A stretch of DNA of 64,000 bases from Vampirovibrio sp041737375 (GCF_041737375.1 NZ_JBGSRV010000003.1:124001-188000), one strand, 5' to 3'; counted from the first letter of the stretch, positions 8,809 to 17,706 are shown. A program made the numbers and translations. The notes: generated by a model from the sequence alone, not told the origin.

Positions 8809-9455
8809 ACCATCAACTCGACCCTTCCCCCATTCAGGTTTTACTGGTGGATGATCACCCCATTTTGCGGCAAGGCATGCGCCAGTTGCTGGAAACACAC
8901 GGCGGCTTGCACGTCTGTGGTGAGGCGGGCGACGGGGAAAACGCGGTGGTTCAGGCATTGGCCCACAAACCCGATATTATTTTAATGGATATCAACCTGC
9001 CTAAAATCAGCGGTTACGAATCCAGCCGGGCCATTATGACCGCATGGCCAGAGGCCAAAATTATTATCCTGAGCAATCAGGATGATCCGCATGTGATGAA
9101 AAAATGCCTGGATCTGCCGGTGAAGGGGTTTTTATTAAAAGACATCCAGATTGAAGTGCTGGTGGAAGCCATTCGCAAAGTGCGTAGCGGAGAACCGCTG
9201 GCCTTGTCAGAAGAGCTGGCTCAAAAACTGAAGAAAAAAGAGCGCAACGCCAATGGCCATTTACGAGAAGCCTTAACCGAGCGGGAACGGGAAGTCTTGC
9301 AGGCATTAAGCAAAGGCTACACCAATCAAAAACTGGCCGATTTATTGGTGGTTAGCCCCAAAACGGTGCAAAATCATTTGTACAGCATCTATCATAAAAT
9401 TGGGGTCAGCAGCCGGTCTGAAGCCATTTTGTGGGCCATTGAAGCCCAATTATAA
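8805..9455 (+). CDS. NarL/FixJ-family response regulator
   Basis: A DNA-binding regulator of 216 residues. The receiver domain shows the acidic pair (LLVDDHP, residues 16-17), the phosphoacceptor Asp62 (LMDINLP) and Lys in GFLLKD. The C-terminal LuxR-type HTH is complete (LTEREREVLQALSKGYTNQ, VSPKTVQNHL). It is the partner of the kinase at 7603-8808, coupled by a four-base overlap. Confidence 0.95.
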   Translation: MNHQLDPSPIQVLLVDDHPILRQGMRQLLETHGGLHVCGEAGDGENAVVQALAHKPDIILMDINLPKISGYESSRAIMTAWPEAKIIILSNQDDPHVMKKCLDLPVKGFLLKDIQIEVLVEAIRKVRSGEPLALSEELAQKLKKKERNANGHLREALTEREREVLQALSKGYTNQKLADLLVVSPKTVQNHLYSIYHKIGVSSRSEAILWAIEAQL

Positions 9456-9481
9456 ACAGGCTTTTCAAACCGCTTTTTATC

Positions 9482-9521
9482 AAAAAGAAAAACCGACCGC
9501 CCGATTCAGTGGGCAGCCGGT
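9482..9521 (-). terminator. Rho-independent terminator of the HAD gene
   Basis: On the minus strand an ACCGGCTGCCC/GGGCGGTCGGT stem is followed by TTTTTCTTTTT. It lies about 80 bases past the stop of the gene ending at 9599. Confidence 0.75.
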
Positions 9522-9598
9522 GGTATTCATTTTCCCTCTCCGTTCAGATCTTTTTCGTTCAGATTTTTTGGATTTTGAAGTGTGGTAAAAACAAGGGC

Positions 9599-10765
9599 TT
9601 AAGCGGTGGCATCCAGACGCTGACCGTTGCCTCCCGTGGTTTTCAAGTGGTCTTTCACCTTTGCAAACTGCTTTTTTAAGCCTTCATCCAGCTGGTTCCA
9701 GCCCACGGATTCCAGGTTGGGTGGCGGGTTTTGGCGCAAGGCGGCCATGACCTTGGGGTGCGATCCCACTAAAACAGGATAGTTCGGAACCCCTTCCAAA
9801 GTGTGGCTGCTCAACAAGGCGATATCATTGGTGTTATCGCCAGCGGAAATAACCGCTTGCGGCTTTTGCTCAAAGCGGGTGGCCAGCAAGTGCCGCACCA
9901 GAGAAGCTTTATTGGTATTTTCCGGCCCCAGGTGAATATGGCAGCCTTCCGAGGATTGGCTGTTATAAAACATCACGGTAGGCCATTGCGGCTTTAAGCG
10001 GGCTTGCAAGTGATCAATCAGAAATTCAGAATAGTTGGCAATGTCTGGCTCGGTGACATCCGGCTGGGTGGAGGCCACTTCAAAATAGGTTTGATCCGGG
10101 CAAATGCGAATCACCCAGTCCCCGGATTTGGGATGCTTGGGAGACATGGGCTTTTGAAAGGCAAAGTATTCTCCATTCGGGTTAAACCGATTTTTTTCAC
10201 CCGGTTTGGCCGCCAGTTGAAAGCCCAAATCCGTTTGCAAGGTGTCTCGAATATCTTGCAACACCTGAGTGGCAGACCACCCACCCAGCACCGCTTTCCA
10301 GTGCGGATCCTGATCCGATCGACTGAGTGACTGAAGCCAGGATTGACTGTCGTTTTTTGGGTGGGCGTTTTTGTCTAGCGAGGCGGAACGCAAATACAGT
10401 TGCTGGCCATCATTCAGGCCCAAGGCATCAATGGGCAAATCCCGCAAAATAGGGGCCAGGCGTTTCACCGCCGATAAACTGCGCCCGGTGTTCAAAATCA
10501 CAAAACTCTGATTTCTAAAATCCGGACTTCCCAGTGTTTTGCGGTAACGGGTTAAAGCAACCTCATCATACTCAGGCTCTTTCAACCAGGGAATTAAAGT
10601 GCTATCAATATCCAGAGAAGTAAGAACCGGCTTTTGCGCTAAAAATTTCTGAGCCGATCCAGAAATTTTTAAAGTTGGGGGGCTGAACCGACGAGGGGCT
10701 ACGCTTTGAGGGGACGGGGTTTTTGCGGAAACCGGCGCGCCCCAAAAACTGGAAAATCCAAGCAT
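9599..10765 (-). CDS. HAD-superfamily phosphatase (Cof / sucrose-phosphatase-like)
   Basis: The catalytic motifs of the haloacid dehalogenase superfamily are present: motif I LDIDSTL (residues about 51-57), motif II NTGRS, a motif III Lys in the cap region, and motif IV SAGDNTNDIALL. The C-terminal layout with a C2 cap fits Cof or sucrose-phosphate-phosphatase-like enzymes, so a sugar phosphate or related small phosphoester is the probable substrate. The first ~40 residues form a Ser/Pro-rich tail outside the domain, in the style of the tailed proteins nearby. AAGGAG lies 9 bases before the ATG. The true substrate is not known. Confidence 0.85.
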   Translation of the reverse strand: MLGFSSFWGAPVSAKTPSPQSVAPRRFSPPTLKISGSAQKFLAQKPVLTSLDIDSTLIPWLKEPEYDEVALTRYRKTLGSPDFRNQSFVILNTGRSLSAVKRLAPILRDLPIDALGLNDGQQLYLRSASLDKNAHPKNDSQSWLQSLSRSDQDPHWKAVLGGWSATQVLQDIRDTLQTDLGFQLAAKPGEKNRFNPNGEYFAFQKPMSPKHPKSGDWVIRICPDQTYFEVASTQPDVTEPDIANYSEFLIDHLQARLKPQWPTVMFYNSQSSEGCHIHLGPENTNKASLVRHLLATRFEQKPQAVISAGDNTNDIALLSSHTLEGVPNYPVLVGSHPKVMAALRQNPPPNLESVGWNQLDEGLKKQFAKVKDHLKTTGGNGQRLDATA

Positions 10766-10962
10766 TGCAATGGCTCCTTCATATGGACATTGTTTGGTTT
10801 AAAAAGTACTCACAACAGGCCAAACATTTATTATTTTTTTCGGCCTTTAAAAACCCACTTTGAATTGATGCGCTCACTATACAACGCTGAATGTGAAAAC
10901 CGGATGACAAACCCGGACTTTGTTTCAAGTTCCGCAACATAGACAGCATCCGACCTCTATGC

Positions 10963-10997
10963 AAAACGCCGACTCTGTTTCCAGAACCGGCGTTTTT
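10963..10997. terminator. Hairpin terminator downstream of htpG
   Basis: The stem AAAACGCCG/CGGCGTTTTT can act in both directions. It lies 33 bases beyond the htpG stop codon on the minus strand. The remainder of the 10766-11029 gap shows nothing else I can support. Confidence 0.7.
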
Positions 10998-11029
10998 AAG
11001 GGTTTAAAATAATCGCTTACAAAAACGAA

Positions 11030-12982
11030 TTAAATGGCTTTTACCAATAAATCCGTCATCAACTTGCTGAACTTGGCGGGTTCCGGCAACGGACTGCCTT
11101 CGGCCAGCAACGCTTGCCCGTATAGCAAATAGCTATAATCGGCCAGCGCCGGTTCCTGCTGATTGGCCGCAAACAAGGCCTGCAATTTCTGGTTGAGGGG
11201 ATGGTTGGGGTTGATTTCCAAAATCCGCTTGCTCTCCGGTACCGGCTGATTCATGGACTTCAGCAATTGCTCCATCTGCGGGGATAAATCCGAGGGGTTG
11301 CCCACCAGACAGGAAGGCGATTCGGTCAAGCGGCTGGAGAGGCGAACCTCTTTTACATACTCGCTCAACTGGCCTTTCATGGCTCCCAGCAAATCGCCGT
11401 AAGTTTTGCCTTTTTCTTCCAGCGCTTGCTCGGCCTGTTTTTTCTCTTCCTCGGTGCCAAGTTCCACGGTGCCTTTGCCTACGGATTGCAAATCAAATTC
11501 ACCAAATTTATAAACGGACTGGGTCCATACCTCATCCACCGGATCGGTGAGTAGCAAAACCTCGTAACCCTTATCCCGGAAGGCTTCCAGGTGCGGGGAG
11601 TTCTCAATGGTTTTGCGATCCTCGCCACTGGCGAAATAAATTTTATCCTGTCCCGGCTTCATGCGAGAGACATAATCCTTCAGGGTGGTCAGCTCGGTAG
11701 GCGAATGGGTAGAACTCAGTTGCAACAAGCCCAGCAAGGCTTCCTGATTTTCGCGATCCTCGTACAAGCCTTCCTTCAAAACCCGGCCAAACTCACCCCA
11801 AAATTGCAGGTATTGGGCCGAATTGGCAGTGGCCATGTTTTCCAGGGTGCCCAGCACCTTTTTAACCAAGCGGTTGCGGATGGCCCGAATCTGGCGGTTT
11901 TGCTGCAAAATTTCACGGGAAATATTAAGGCTGAGATCTTCAGAATCCACCACGCCTTTAATAAAGCGCAGGTAATCGGGCATCAGCTCTTTGCAGTCAT
12001 CCATAATGAAGACCCGCTTGACGTAAAGCTGAACGCCTCGTTTGCCTTCCCGGTAATACAAGTCCTGTGGCGCTTTTTCTGGAATGTACAGCAGCGCTCT
12101 GGCCTCAAAGGTGCCTTCCATCTTCATGCGGAACCAGCTCATCGGCTCATGCCAATCGTGAGAAATATGCTTGTAAAACTCTTTGTACTCGTCTTCGCTC
12201 ACTTCATTTTCGGGGCGAATCCAGATGGCTTTCATGGAGTTCAGGGTTTCCCGCTTTACGCTGGTTTTGGCGGAACCCTCAACCACTTTGCCCGCCTCAT
12301 CCCGATCGTAATCGGTATGGGTGACATCCATTTGAATGGGGTAGTTCACGAAATCGGAATACTTTTTAACAATGGATTTGATGGACCATTCGCTGGTGTA
12401 GTCGTGTAAGCCGTCTTCGCTGTCTTCCTGCTTGAGGTGCAAGGTAATGGAAGTACCGTGGCTAGCCCGTTCTACCGGCTCAATGGTGTAGGTGCCATCT
12501 CCGGCGGATTGCCAGCGGGTGCCATGTTCCTCGCCCGCCTTGCGGGTTTCCAGAGTCACTTGATCGGCCACCATAAAGGTGGAATAAAAACCCACCCCAA
12601 ATTGCCCAATCAGCTCTGGAGAGACTTCCCCGTGCTGCTGCTTGCGCTCTTTTAAAGCGCCCATAAACTCACGGGTGCCGGATTTGGCGATGGTGCCAAT
12701 CAGGTTAACCACATCCTCACGGGACATGCCGATGCCGTTGTCTTCAATGGTCAGGGTTTGGGTTTGCGGGTTGGGAATTAATAAAATGCAAGGCTCATCC
12801 ACCTTGGGTAAATCCGGGTTGGTCAGCGCTTCAAACTTCAGCTTGTCAATGGCGTCTGAGGCGTTGGAAATCAGCTCCCGCAAGAAAATATCCTTGTTGG
12901 AGTAGATGGCGTGGATCATGAGATCCAGCAATTCCTTGGTTTCCGTCTGGAATGAATGACGTTCAATGGTGGGGGTGGTCAT
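11030..12982 (-). CDS. htpG: Molecular chaperone HtpG (Hsp90)
   Basis: ATP-dependent cytoplasmic chaperone. The GHKL ATPase domain is complete (RELISNASDAIDKL, IEDNGIGMSREDV, GQFGVGFYSTF), and the middle domain (SLNISREILQQNRQI) and C-terminal dimerisation region are full length. At 650 residues it is slightly longer than E. coli HtpG. The ATG at 12982 (before TTPTIERHSFQTE) fits the family start; an upstream TTG at 13024 would add a non-homologous stretch. Identification is secure. Confidence 0.97.
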   Translation of the reverse strand: MTTPTIERHSFQTETKELLDLMIHAIYSNKDIFLRELISNASDAIDKLKFEALTNPDLPKVDEPCILLIPNPQTQTLTIEDNGIGMSREDVVNLIGTIAKSGTREFMGALKERKQQHGEVSPELIGQFGVGFYSTFMVADQVTLETRKAGEEHGTRWQSAGDGTYTIEPVERASHGTSITLHLKQEDSEDGLHDYTSEWSIKSIVKKYSDFVNYPIQMDVTHTDYDRDEAGKVVEGSAKTSVKRETLNSMKAIWIRPENEVSEDEYKEFYKHISHDWHEPMSWFRMKMEGTFEARALLYIPEKAPQDLYYREGKRGVQLYVKRVFIMDDCKELMPDYLRFIKGVVDSEDLSLNISREILQQNRQIRAIRNRLVKKVLGTLENMATANSAQYLQFWGEFGRVLKEGLYEDRENQEALLGLLQLSSTHSPTELTTLKDYVSRMKPGQDKIYFASGEDRKTIENSPHLEAFRDKGYEVLLLTDPVDEVWTQSVYKFGEFDLQSVGKGTVELGTEEEKKQAEQALEEKGKTYGDLLGAMKGQLSEYVKEVRLSSRLTESPSCLVGNPSDLSPQMEQLLKSMNQPVPESKRILEINPNHPLNQKLQALFAANQQEPALADYSYLLYGQALLAEGSPLPEPAKFSKLMTDLLVKAI

Positions 12983-13084
12983 GGGGGACACAGGCTCCTT
13001 TTTTACAAACCGCTTTTGTGGCAATTAAATCTGCCCCCATTATAGGCTGAGTTTTGGCCAACCCGGCCCACACTTAAGCCTTTT

Positions 13085-14386
13085 TTAAGAATTGCCCGCC
13101 TCAAAAACATCGCTTTCCAGCTGGCCCTTCAAAAGCTGAATGAGATAACTGAGGGCGTATTGGGTAACCCCATGCTTAATGTCTTGTCGGCTATAGCGGC
13201 TGTTGACCAACACTTTTTTAACCCACACCGACTGATTCCGGGCCAACCCGATATAGGCCAGTCCCACGGGCTTTTCCTCGCTGCCGCCATCCGGCCCCGC
13301 AATGCCGGTAATGGATACCCCCAAATGGCTACCGCTGAACTTCAGAATACCCTGGGCCATTTCCGCCGCCACCTGGGGACTGACCGCCCCGTGCCGCTCC
13401 AGTGTGTCTTCAGACACTCCCAGCAAGCGGGTTTTCTCGGCATTGGCATAAGTGACCACGTTCAGGCGGGTATAGGCGCTGCTGCCCGCAATATCCGTGA
13501 GGCGGCTGCTCAGCAGGCCCCCGGTGCAGGATTCCCCCACCGACACAGAAAGCTGGCTGGCCTTCAGCAATTGCCCCGCCAAGGCTTCCAGAGTGGCCTC
13601 ATCGTCGCCAAAATAATAATCGCCGCAGCGCTTTAAAATTTCCGCCTTGACCGGGGCCATTAAAGCCTCGGCGGCATCCACGCTGTCCGCCTTGGCGGCA
13701 ATTCTAATTTTCACTTCCGCACGACCCACATAAGGGGCCACGGTGGGGTTGGCGCTGCTCATCAGGTCGGCAAGCGCTTCCCCTAAACTGGATTCTCCAA
13801 TGCCGAAAAACCGCAAATAGCGCACTTGCAACACCGGGGCCTGTTCTCCCAAATGGCGTTGTTTGGCCCGAATCCAGGAGGCCCCTTGCGGCCACATGCC
13901 CACCAGCTCTTTGGGCACACCGGGAAAGGTGAGTAGCAAAGTGGGTCGCCCGGTTTTGTCAGAAACATCCCAGGCCACTCCCGGCGCGGTGCCTACCGGG
14001 TTTTTGATGGTTTCCGCCCCTTGCGGCTTTTTGGCCTGCTTTAAATTACTGTCCGACAGGGGCAAGCCCCGCCCCATAAACCACTGGCGAAGGGCCTGTT
14101 CCGATTCAGGATCGGTGATTAACGGGGTTTGAAAAAAATGGGCAAGAGTGGCCATGGTCAAATCATCTTCGGTGGGCCCCAGTCCGCCGGTAAAAATCAG
14201 CAAATCCGAGCGTTCAATGGCCTGCTGAATCACCCCCTGAATGCGGGCCGGATTATCGCCCACCGTGACATGATAATGCACATCCACACCCAAGGCGGCC
14301 AGTTCCCGAGAAATCCAGGCCGCGTTGGAGTTAATCACATCTCCAATTAAAAGCTCACTGCCAATGGCAATTATTTCAGCCTTCAT
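13085..14386 (-). CDS. cinA: CinA-like protein (competence/damage-inducible; nicotinamide-nucleotide amidase)
   Basis: The N-terminal MoCF-like domain (IAIGSELLIGDVINSNAAW, FTGGLGPTEDDLTM) is associated in this family with ADP-ribose pyrophosphatase activity. The C-terminal amidase domain (SVGESCTGGLLSSRLTDIAG, SITGIAGPDGGSEEKPVG) recycles nicotinamide mononucleotide. The 433-residue length is normal. A GAGGA site precedes the ATG. Two direct 11-bp repeats lie 56-80 bases upstream (14442-14466). Confidence 0.95.
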   Translation of the reverse strand: MKAEIIAIGSELLIGDVINSNAAWISRELAALGVDVHYHVTVGDNPARIQGVIQQAIERSDLLIFTGGLGPTEDDLTMATLAHFFQTPLITDPESEQALRQWFMGRGLPLSDSNLKQAKKPQGAETIKNPVGTAPGVAWDVSDKTGRPTLLLTFPGVPKELVGMWPQGASWIRAKQRHLGEQAPVLQVRYLRFFGIGESSLGEALADLMSSANPTVAPYVGRAEVKIRIAAKADSVDAAEALMAPVKAEILKRCGDYYFGDDEATLEALAGQLLKASQLSVSVGESCTGGLLSSRLTDIAGSSAYTRLNVVTYANAEKTRLLGVSEDTLERHGAVSPQVAAEMAQGILKFSGSHLGVSITGIAGPDGGSEEKPVGLAYIGLARNQSVWVKKVLVNSRYSRQDIKHGVTQYALSYLIQLLKGQLESDVFEAGNS

Positions 14387-14441
14387 GCCCAGATCCTCTT
14401 TCCATAATTATTGATGCCGATTTTTGTAAGCGCCTTGGTGC

Positions 14442-14466
14442 ATGCGTACTCGTCTATGCGTACTCG
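14442..14466. repeat. Tandem 11-bp direct repeat upstream of cinA
   Basis: ATGCGTACTCG occurs twice with a 14-base period in the cinA upstream region. It may be a regulator binding site or chance. Confidence 0.4.
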
Positions 14467-14665
14467 ATGATTCGCCTGAGCGCCCCGTAGCGAACCCGGC
14501 AAAATGTGGTACTTGCTTTCCAGTGTAGCCAAAGGACCACCCAAAGCGCAAACGCCGAAAAACCGAAACCCCTGTAAGGGTTCCGGCCAAGGCATTCAGT
14601 CAATTTTTAATTCAGAGATAATTCAGAGAGGGGAAAATTCCCAGCCATTCAATATGCAGCGGGCG

Positions 14666-14977
14666 CTACAGGCGTTGGGCGTTCACCACTTTGCGGTTCT
14701 CACTGGCATCATTCAACCAGGCCAGCAGATAGGCCATTAAGCCCGCTCGTACCAAGCCTTCGGCCTGACGCAAACCAAAGCGGACCAGACCGCCGCCCAT
14801 ACCACTGACTAGCAGGCCTGCCCCCATGGCAATGCCCATGCTTTGCAACGGGTAATCCCGCACCATTTTTTGCCAGTCTTTATAAAAATCAATGCGATCC
14901 TCAATGCGATGGGCAATATCAGTAATTTCCTGCTCTTTTTGATCGCGTTTTGAGCGTAATTCCGCCGTTGTGGTCAT
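14666..14977 (-). CDS. Small membrane protein, third gene of a yqjD/yqjE-like operon
   Basis: A 103-residue protein with a charged helical N-terminus (ELRSKRDQKEQE) followed by KMVRDYPLQSMGIAMGAGLL, a DUF883/YqjD-like pre-anchor and glycine-zipper membrane segment, and a second hydrophobic stretch (GLMAYLLAWL). The start at 14977 is fixed by AAAGGAG six bases upstream. It lies 46 bases after the holin-like gene on the same strand. The arrangement parallels E. coli yqjD-yqjE-yqjK, whose products are inner-membrane proteins linked to stationary phase. The functional assignment is inference. Confidence 0.75.
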   Translation of the reverse strand: MTTTAELRSKRDQKEQEITDIAHRIEDRIDFYKDWQKMVRDYPLQSMGIAMGAGLLVSGMGGGLVRFGLRQAEGLVRAGLMAYLLAWLNDASENRKVVNAQRL

Positions 14978-15023
14978 AAAAATCTCCTTTATAAAAAAAC
15001 CATAGCGCCTTTGTGTGCGGCGC

Positions 15024-15383
15024 TTAATCGATATCAAGCCGCTCCGTTTTTTTGCGAATTTCCACCATCATGGCACCCGCCAACAAAGCGGCCAGCAGCA
15101 GGTAAACGCCACTGGTAATCATGGCGGCCCAGGCCAATTCCAGCCAGCGAGCCAATAACAGGGTCAGGCTCACCCCAAAGAACAGCACAAAGGTAAAACC
15201 AATCACAGCGGCAGCCAGCCCCAGGCCCAGCGCCACCAGAAATTTCTGTCCTTCCAGCTTGATTTCGGCTTTGGTCAAGGCAATTTGGGTGGCAATCAGT
15301 TCGCCCACTTTGGCGATTAATTCGCGCAGCAATTGACTGAAACTCGATTTTTCAGATCGATCCGGTAAAAACGAAAGGCTCAT
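15024..15383 (-). CDS. Phage-holin-superfamily / YqjE-like inner-membrane protein
   Basis: A 119-residue protein with an amphipathic N-terminal helix (LLRELIAKVGELIATQI) and two strong transmembrane helices (LGLGLAAAVIGFTFVLFFG and AAMITSGVYLLLAALLAG). This is the DUF1469/Phage_holin_3_6 layout typical of YqjE. The ATG at 15383 is supported by AAAGGAG. It is the middle gene of a three-gene operon. There is no sign of a phage lysis function nearby. Confidence 0.8.
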   Translation of the reverse strand: MSLSFLPDRSEKSSFSQLLRELIAKVGELIATQIALTKAEIKLEGQKFLVALGLGLAAAVIGFTFVLFFGVSLTLLLARWLELAWAAMITSGVYLLLAALLAGAMMVEIRKKTERLDID

Positions 15384-15518
15384 GTTCAATCAACTCCTTT
15401 TTCTCTCAGCGCATCACAGTGTGCAAAATATGGAAATGGCTAAAACCGTTTGAATACGCCGAACGCAGGGCTTACCTGACAGGCCAGTCGTTAGAGCGAG
15501 CGCACAAGGCGCACGCTC

Positions 15519-15932
15519 TTAACGGATTTGGGAATGACGTCCGCCGGAAAACAAACGACCCAGCAACAGGCCCGCCACCAAGCCTACCAAAATACTTTTG
15601 CCGGGATACTTGCGAATCATGGACTGGGACGAACGCAATAAATCATCCGACATGCCTTTGGCATCTTTGGTTTCTACATAGCTGGCCAAATGCTCAATGC
15701 GCTGAGAGGTGTTTCTTAATTGAGTGGACGTTCTACCTCTGGCGCTGTCAATTTTCTGGCCCAATTGGGTGCCCAGCTGACTGGCCTGATCCCGCAACTT
15801 GCCTTTCAGTTCAGAAGTTTGCTCAGTTACTTTTTCTTTTACGCCGGTCAAACCGCCTTTCAGGTTGCTGGCCGGTTCATTGGTGTAGCTATTGCCGTTG
15901 GCGTACTCTGAAGTGTAATCTTGCTCGTCCAT
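15519..15932 (-). CDS. ElaB/YqjD/DUF883-like membrane-anchored protein
   Basis: A 137-residue protein. The N-terminal 100 residues are polar and helical (GVKEKVTEQTSELKGKLRD), a probable coiled coil, and the C-terminus has the YqjD-type anchor (RKYPGKSILVGLVAGLLLG). E. coli members are tail-anchored and have been reported to bind ribosomes in stationary phase. The ATG at 15932 has AAAAGGAG seven bases upstream, overriding a GTG at 15950. It is first in the operon with 15024-15383 and 14666-14977. A hairpin (15489-15523) overlaps the stop codon. Confidence 0.78.
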   Translation of the reverse strand: MDEQDYTSEYANGNSYTNEPASNLKGGLTGVKEKVTEQTSELKGKLRDQASQLGTQLGQKIDSARGRTSTQLRNTSQRIEHLASYVETKDAKGMSDDLLRSSQSMIRKYPGKSILVGLVAGLLLGRLFSGGRHSQIR

Positions 15933-16479
15933 ATTAAAACTCCTTTTCACTAAACAATTTCAATTTCTGGCTAAATAGGCCCTTGCCTGTCCGACTGATT
16001 ACATCCTGTTGAGAACGCAGTCTGAATGCCAGTACAACAAAAAGCCTCAGTTCGCCCGAGGCGATAACGACCCCTTCACCAGAAATTTTGAGGTTACCCC
16101 CTATTGTTGCAATTGGAGGCTCAGCAGACAATTCACCACTTGTCTACAGAAAACTAGCTGACCTTCTATCAGAATTTTCGGTATTCTTACTACCCTTATT
16201 ACACTTTAGCGCTACAAAACCGTGAATTCAGCCATTCAAAACCAAATCAGCAGGCAACAAATGCCCTGGATCAGGGTAAAATAGCACCTGTTTCAATCAG
16301 GACGCTCCAACCACCAATCCACTCACTCTTTTATTTATATCGAATTCACACCGATGGGCAATTGCGTGTTCCCAAGTCAAAAGATACAGTAATTTGAAGG
16401 CAGGCGTTTGTTTTAAACACTGGTTTAAGCGCCTCGGCCTAAGCCAAATCCGCATTCACATTAAAGGGAGTACACATTT
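15933..16479. other. Intergenic region, divergent upstream regions
   Basis: This 547-base gap separates the minus-strand yqjD-like operon from a plus-strand RHH-like gene. It is AT-rich in the middle (16140-16260) with no credible coding frame. It contains the terminator-like hairpin at 16037-16062, read toward the yqjD-like operon. A small RNA is possible, but nothing beyond the hairpin supports it. Confidence 0.5.
16037..16062 (-). terminator. Terminator-like hairpin upstream of the yqjD-like operon
   Basis: On the minus strand GCCTC-N9-GAGGC is followed by CTTTTTG-type T-rich sequence. No minus-strand gene precedes it, so it could end a small RNA or act as an attenuator about 105 bases before the 15932 start. 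Confidence 0.5.
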
Positions 16480-16698
16480 ATGAAAACCACTTTTGTTCTA
16501 TCCTTGGACGAAGACACGGCAGTGTTTATTGAACAAATGCGGGAACATCTGGGCAACGAAGATCCCAACACCTATATCAATCGTTTGCTCCGCCAGGAAA
16601 GAGATCGCTCAGGCATGCCCGCCCGTCAAAGCACTCAATCCGTAGAAAATCATGAAATGGAAAAATTCATTGATCAACAAATTCCCAGCGCTGGGTAA
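16480..16698 (+). CDS. Small ribbon-helix-helix-like protein
   Basis: A 72-residue protein. The N-terminus (TTFVLSLDEDTAVFIEQM, then TYINRLLRQE) has the strand-helix-helix pattern of CopG/ParD-type DNA-binding proteins. GGGAG lies 10 bases before the ATG. No toxin gene is adjacent; the next gene is on the opposite strand. It is either a solitary regulator or an orphan antitoxin-like protein. The family assignment is tentative. Confidence 0.65.
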   Translation: MKTTFVLSLDEDTAVFIEQMREHLGNEDPNTYINRLLRQERDRSGMPARQSTQSVENHEMEKFIDQQIPSAG

Positions 16699-16728
16699 TC
16701 GTTTAAAATCATCTTTAGCGAATGGGCA

Positions 16729-17043
16729 CTATCTTTTTTTCTGCACTTTTTCAAAATGCCCCAGCGTTTTTAGCTTGGTTCGCAAACAGGCTCTCAGGCG
16801 ATCATCAAAGCGTCGATAATTTTCATCCAGCGATGTTAGATCACCGCTGGAGCTGAGGTTACTGACCAGGTGATCGCCTAGTACCTGAACCATAAATTCC
16901 TCAAACTCCTGAGGGTCAATCTGTTTATTTTGATCTTCCAGACGGTTTAAAATTTCTCCGTAAAAATGTTCCAGGGCTTCAAACACACGCACTTTCGATT
17001 TACGTTGACGAACACTTTGCAAATTCACAACAGTGGCTACCAT
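16729..17043 (-). CDS. Hypothetical helical protein
   Basis: A 104-residue protein without a family I can name. It is predicted mostly helical and charged (KVRVFEALEHFYGEIL, LEDQNKQIDPQEFEEFM) with no membrane segment. The ATG at 17043 is preferred because GAGGAA lies 8 bases upstream; the frame remains open further up to 17184 without a site. It converges with the RHH-like gene, 30 bases away. Confidence 0.65.
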   Translation of the reverse strand: MVATVVNLQSVRQRKSKVRVFEALEHFYGEILNRLEDQNKQIDPQEFEEFMVQVLGDHLVSNLSSSGDLTSLDENYRRFDDRLRACLRTKLKTLGHFEKVQKKR

Positions 17044-17415
17044 ATTTTTATTCCTCATCCAGATAGTTAGCGGTTTTCTTTTGTTGCCCCATTTAAAAAC
17101 AGCCAAACGGGTGAAGCCATTCCTCGCTGGTCTAAAATCAAGACTCAACCATGCTTGAGAAATGGGCCGATGGTCTAATATCACCCACCCTAAACCGGCC
17201 AGCCCATTGCCACGCTCAACCTCGGAATGATATCAAACGCCAAACAACTTATTCCCCACACCCTGTGTTAAAGCAAGCCCGCTACGGATGGCGTTCGGGC
17301 TTGCTTTTTTAAAAAAGCTCAAAGGTCCTACCACTCCCCAAAAAGGATAGCTGAGCGTTCAAAATACGCTATCAAAAGCGCTGCGTTTTTTACCGGGAAA
17401 GTCGGGCTTAACGCA
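17044..17415. other. Intergenic region with a strong terminator
   Basis: This 372-base gap lies between two minus-strand genes. The only clear element is the hairpin at 17271-17310. No plus-strand gene precedes it for more than 500 bases. Confidence 0.5.
17271..17310 (+). terminator. Strong rho-independent terminator
   Basis: AAGCAAGCCCG and CGGGCTTGCTT form an 11-bp perfect stem followed by TTTTTT on the plus strand. On the minus strand the tail is weaker (TTTAAC), so it may also end the YciI-like gene at 17416. On the plus strand it would end a transcript with no visible gene. Confidence 0.8.
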
Positions 17416-17706
17416 CTAAGCGTTTAGCCATTCCGCTAAAAAAGGCTGAAATTTGGTGGGCGTAAACTCATAAATTTCGTAATCGGCAACGCCTTCTGTT
17501 TGAAATGGATCTTCCGCGAAAATTTCCAATACCCTGGCTCGACTTTCCGCTTTGGCCAAAATAACGCCGCCTTCGGGTGGATTCTGGCGCCCGGAAATCA
17601 GCAAAACGCCTTGCTCGTAATAGCGATCTAAAAACGCCCGATGGGCAGGCGTGTGAAGCTCGATCTCTTCCATGCTTTTTTTATATTTTACAATAACAGC
17701 AAACAT
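17416..17706 (-). CDS. YciI-family protein
   Basis: A 96-residue alpha/beta protein of the YciI/YCII superfamily (ferredoxin-like fold). MFAVIVKYKKSMEEIELHTP, HRAFLDRYYEQGVLL, GGVILAKAES and DPFQTEGVADYEIYEF are all typical, including the His in the TPAH segment. The biochemical role of most family members is unsettled. The ATG at 17706 matches the family start. It is upstream of no operon partner; the heme oxygenase gene lies 143 bases away on the same strand. Confidence 0.85.
   Translation of the reverse strand: MFAVIVKYKKSMEEIELHTPAHRAFLDRYYEQGVLLISGRQNPPEGGVILAKAESRARVLEIFAEDPFQTEGVADYEIYEFTPTKFQPFLAEWLNA

Noticed and set aside
10779..10964. 61-codon minus-strand frame between the HAD gene and htpG
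   Set aside because: No ribosome binding site, unusual composition, and it spans a promoter-like AT-rich stretch.
12983..13024. TTG start extending HtpG by 14 residues
   Set aside because: Hsp90 family proteins begin near the ETKELLDLMI segment, and the extension overlaps the apparent leader.
15024..15383. Prophage holin indicating a phage remnant
   Set aside because: The neighbours match the chromosomal yqjD/yqjE arrangement and no other phage gene is near.
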